Part shown: one piece after another, positions 62,493-64,000 of the stretch
How positions within the stretch are numbered: position 1 is the stretch's first letter
Layout: each line of letters opens with the position of its first letter
DNA from: Reichenbachiella sp. 5M10
Lineage (GTDB): Bacteria; Bacteroidota; Bacteroidia; Cytophagales; Cyclobacteriaceae
Reading direction: 5' to 3'
Length of the DNA: 64,000 nucleotides
Assembly (NCBI RefSeq): GCF_002742335.1
Contig: NZ_MDGR01000007.1
Location: forward strand, 686,501-750,500
The notes under the pieces: model-generated
Told to the model about the DNA's origin: nothing
Seen by the model: the letters and a program-made list of their open reading frames with translations, nothing else
Databases searched by the model: none
Made by a program: the position numbers and the translations under genes

Positions 62493-63332
62493 TTAATCTG
62501 GATTGGTTTGGGCTGGTTGACGTTTGTTGGAGTGGACGCGAGGGATGTGGACGAAGGGGCTTCTCATGAGATAGAGGAAGTTTTGTTTGTCTTCTTCGTC
62601 GAATTCTGCCAGTCCGTATTTCATTTTGTCAATAGGCATGATTTTAAAGGTTCCGAAGATTCTGTCCCACAAGATGAAGACATCAGCATAGTTGGAGTCT
62701 GTGTAGTACTGATCCTGCTGGTGATGCACTCTGTGATGGTCTGGCATGACGAAAAGCAGGCCGAGGGTGGAGTTGAGCCAAGAAGGGTAGTGTAGGTTGG
62801 CATGTTGAACAAAAAAGAACAAATAGAGGACAAAATAGTACAGTGCCATAGAGAAGACATCAGTTCCAAACAAGGCTGCCGTGAGGATGTTGCCCGTACC
62901 AAAGACCAAGAGGAGTTCGATGGGGTGAAAGCGAAAGACTGTCGAGGAATCCATCGTCGTGTCGCTATGGTGGACTCGATGAAACCTCCACAGTAGGGGG
63001 ATACGGTGTGTCCAACGATGCACCCAATAGGCTGTGATATCATACAGTGCGACAGAGAGGCAGAGTTTGACCCATAGTGGGAGCTCGAAGAGATAAAGCA
63101 GACCGATGTGCTGGCTGTTGAGCCATTGGATAATAAAAACCTGAAAAGTGACAAAAAAGAGGTTGAGTATGATCAATACGAGTTGGAACTGGATGTTTTG
63201 GAGGAGGTGTTTGATCCTACTTGGAAAAGTGAAGGGTGTTTTGGTGATCTGCTCTAGAGAGAAGAAGAAGGCAATGAACCCAATCACGATGTAATTGGGG
63301 TTAATACCTAATAGTTTGTTGAGGAAGTCCAT
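62493..63332 (-). CDS. Sterol desaturase/fatty acid hydroxylase superfamily membrane protein
   Basis: A membrane protein of 279 residues with about four hydrophobic segments and the three histidine clusters of the di-iron hydroxylases: HRWTH (about 105-109), HRVHHS (about 118-123), and HHRVHH (about 200-205), with HxxxH near HANLHY. These enzymes hydroxylate or desaturate lipid acyl chains using a di-iron centre. The exact lipid substrate is unknown. It is not in an obvious operon, and lies downstream of an alkyltransferase gene. Confidence 0.9.
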   Translation of the reverse strand: MDFLNKLLGINPNYIVIGFIAFFFSLEQITKTPFTFPSRIKHLLQNIQFQLVLIILNLFFVTFQVFIIQWLNSQHIGLLYLFELPLWVKLCLSVALYDITAYWVHRWTHRIPLLWRFHRVHHSDTTMDSSTVFRFHPIELLLVFGTGNILTAALFGTDVFSMALYYFVLYLFFFVQHANLHYPSWLNSTLGLLFVMPDHHRVHHQQDQYYTDSNYADVFILWDRIFGTFKIMPIDKMKYGLAEFDEEDKQNFLYLMRSPFVHIPRVHSNKRQPAQTNPD

Positions 63333-63495
63333 TATTTTTTTTGGTTAGGTTGTTTTACTTTTTATTGTCTTAAGTGTCACATTACGAGTGGTTTAATTTA
63401 GTCAATTCGGTTGATATTGTTGCATTCTCCGCAGTGGAGCTTTGGGGAGAGGCATGCTCCTCGCTTTAGTCAAGTGTGATGTGGACGTTGGATTA

Positions 63496-64000
63496 CTAGT
63501 CAGAGAGGATATGGTTTTGCTCGTGAGCGATCAACCATTTTTTTCGTTCTATCCCTCCACCATACCCTGTCATGGTTCCGTCTTTCCCTATCACTCGATG
63601 ACATGGGATGATTATTGAAATCCGGTTGTGTCCGTTTGCTCTTGCTACTGCTCTGATTGCTTTTGGGTGATTGATTTTTTCAGCTTGCTGTTGATAGGTG
63701 ACCGTTTGTCCGTACTCGATTTTTTGCAAATATGCCCAGGCCGAATTTTGGAAATCCGTCCCTGGTGTCTCTAGTTTGACGTCAAAGGATTGCCTTTTGC
63801 CTTCAAAATACTCTTGTAACTCTTTCTTGACTTGCTTGATGTGTTCGTTTTCTCCGGAGATGATGTTGGCATTCAAGCGTCTTTGTATATCATCGAATTC
63901 AGTTTCGAGCATTCTCCGGTCTACAAATTCTAGTAGGCATATGCCGCGGTTCGTTGCACATACGAACATGGGACCAAGTGGTGTGGTGAGTCGGTTGATG
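63496..64000 (-). CDS. O6-alkylguanine-DNA alkyltransferase, cut at right edge
   Basis: The C-terminal part is a suicide alkyltransferase with the active-site motif IIPCHRVIG (Cys in PCHRV), the helix-turn-helix recognition stretch NHPKAIRAVARANGHN and the final YGGGIERKKWLI. An ATG exists at 63967-63969, but the frame stays open to the window edge and reads NRLTTPLGPMFVCATN, the usual strand before that point, so the gene very likely begins outside the window. It may be the second half of an Ada-like AraC-alkyltransferase fusion or a stand-alone Ogt. Confidence 0.88.
   Translation of the reverse strand, partial: INRLTTPLGPMFVCATNRGICLLEFVDRRMLETEFDDIQRRLNANIISGENEHIKQVKKELQEYFEGKRQSFDVKLETPGTDFQNSAWAYLQKIEYGQTVTYQQQAEKINHPKAIRAVARANGHNRISIIIPCHRVIGKDGTMTGYGGGIERKKWLIAHEQNHILSD

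Noticed and set aside
1-64000. CRISPR arrays, insertion sequences, prophage genes, rRNA operons
   Set aside because: No regularly spaced direct repeats, transposase motifs, integrase genes or rRNA sequences were found on reading both strands.

Overview
This window is a chromosomal segment of a member of the Bacteroidota, most likely a marine-type Cytophagales relative (Reichenbachiella-like). This inference rests on the division and cell-wall gene order, an FtsZ with a long Q/P/E-rich linker, a type IX secretion C-terminal domain on a polysaccharide lyase, families such as DUF1599 and DUF4293, a TAnnTTTG-type promoter, frequent GTG/TTG starts and few Shine-Dalgarno sequences. No taxonomic marker such as 16S rRNA is present, so the assignment stays at that level.

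Layout. (1) 1-483: a small membrane protein gene carrying a 15-base poly-C tract. (2) 804-16187: a complete dcw cluster on the + strand: mraZ, rsmH, ftsL-like, ftsI, murE, mraY, murD, ftsW, murG, murC, ftsQ, ftsA, ftsZ. The genes touch or overlap almost throughout, and an array of 10-bp-spaced GTGG boxes precedes mraZ (a likely MraZ operator). (3) 16258-20478: a - strand group (secreted protein, FMN reductase, M48 lipoprotein protease, DoxX/BT_3928-type membrane protein, DUF1599 protein) with a decayed copy of the FMN reductase tail. (4) 20525-22875: folP, cdaA (c-di-AMP synthase), a DUF4293 protein and a strong terminator. (5) 23018-27754: a tyrosine/homogentisate catabolic operon (hmgA, two CoA-transferase subunits, fahA, a flavin reductase) that turns homogentisate into fumarate and acetoacetyl-CoA. 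(6) 27859-34987: a CBS protein, an MFS transporter, a large secreted PL6 lyase and a divergent GH43 glycosidase. (7) 35071-43634: flavodoxin behind several stacked inverted repeats, tRNA-Ser(UGA), YihY, a thioesterase, an acyl-CoA carboxylase beta subunit, a SirB1-like protein, a redoxin, a phosphopantetheinyl transferase, pdxA and rsmA. (8) 43627-57153: housekeeping and metabolic genes (mgtE, two D-2-hydroxyacid dehydrogenases, recQ, a polyprenyl synthase, a DUF952 fusion, a YchJ-like protein, topB, DUF2867, AraC regulator, SDR).

(9) 57410-61954 is the most unusual part. A 967-residue protein without a signal peptide carries three peptidoglycan-binding-like repeats and a C-terminal M15-type peptidase domain with all metal ligands. 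Its stop codon overlaps the start of a lipoprotein gene. That lipoprotein gene exists in two nearly identical tandem copies, and each copy is followed by a short relic of the peptidase's extreme C-terminus. I read this as a peptidoglycan-cleaving effector with duplicated periplasmic immunity genes and orphan toxin tails, that is, a polymorphic-toxin cassette locus. No secretion machinery is encoded in the window. (10) 62117-64000: a relic of an ABC-F ATPase, a sterol-desaturase-family hydroxylase, and an O6-alkylguanine-DNA alkyltransferase that runs off the right edge.

No insertion sequence, CRISPR array or rRNA operon was seen.
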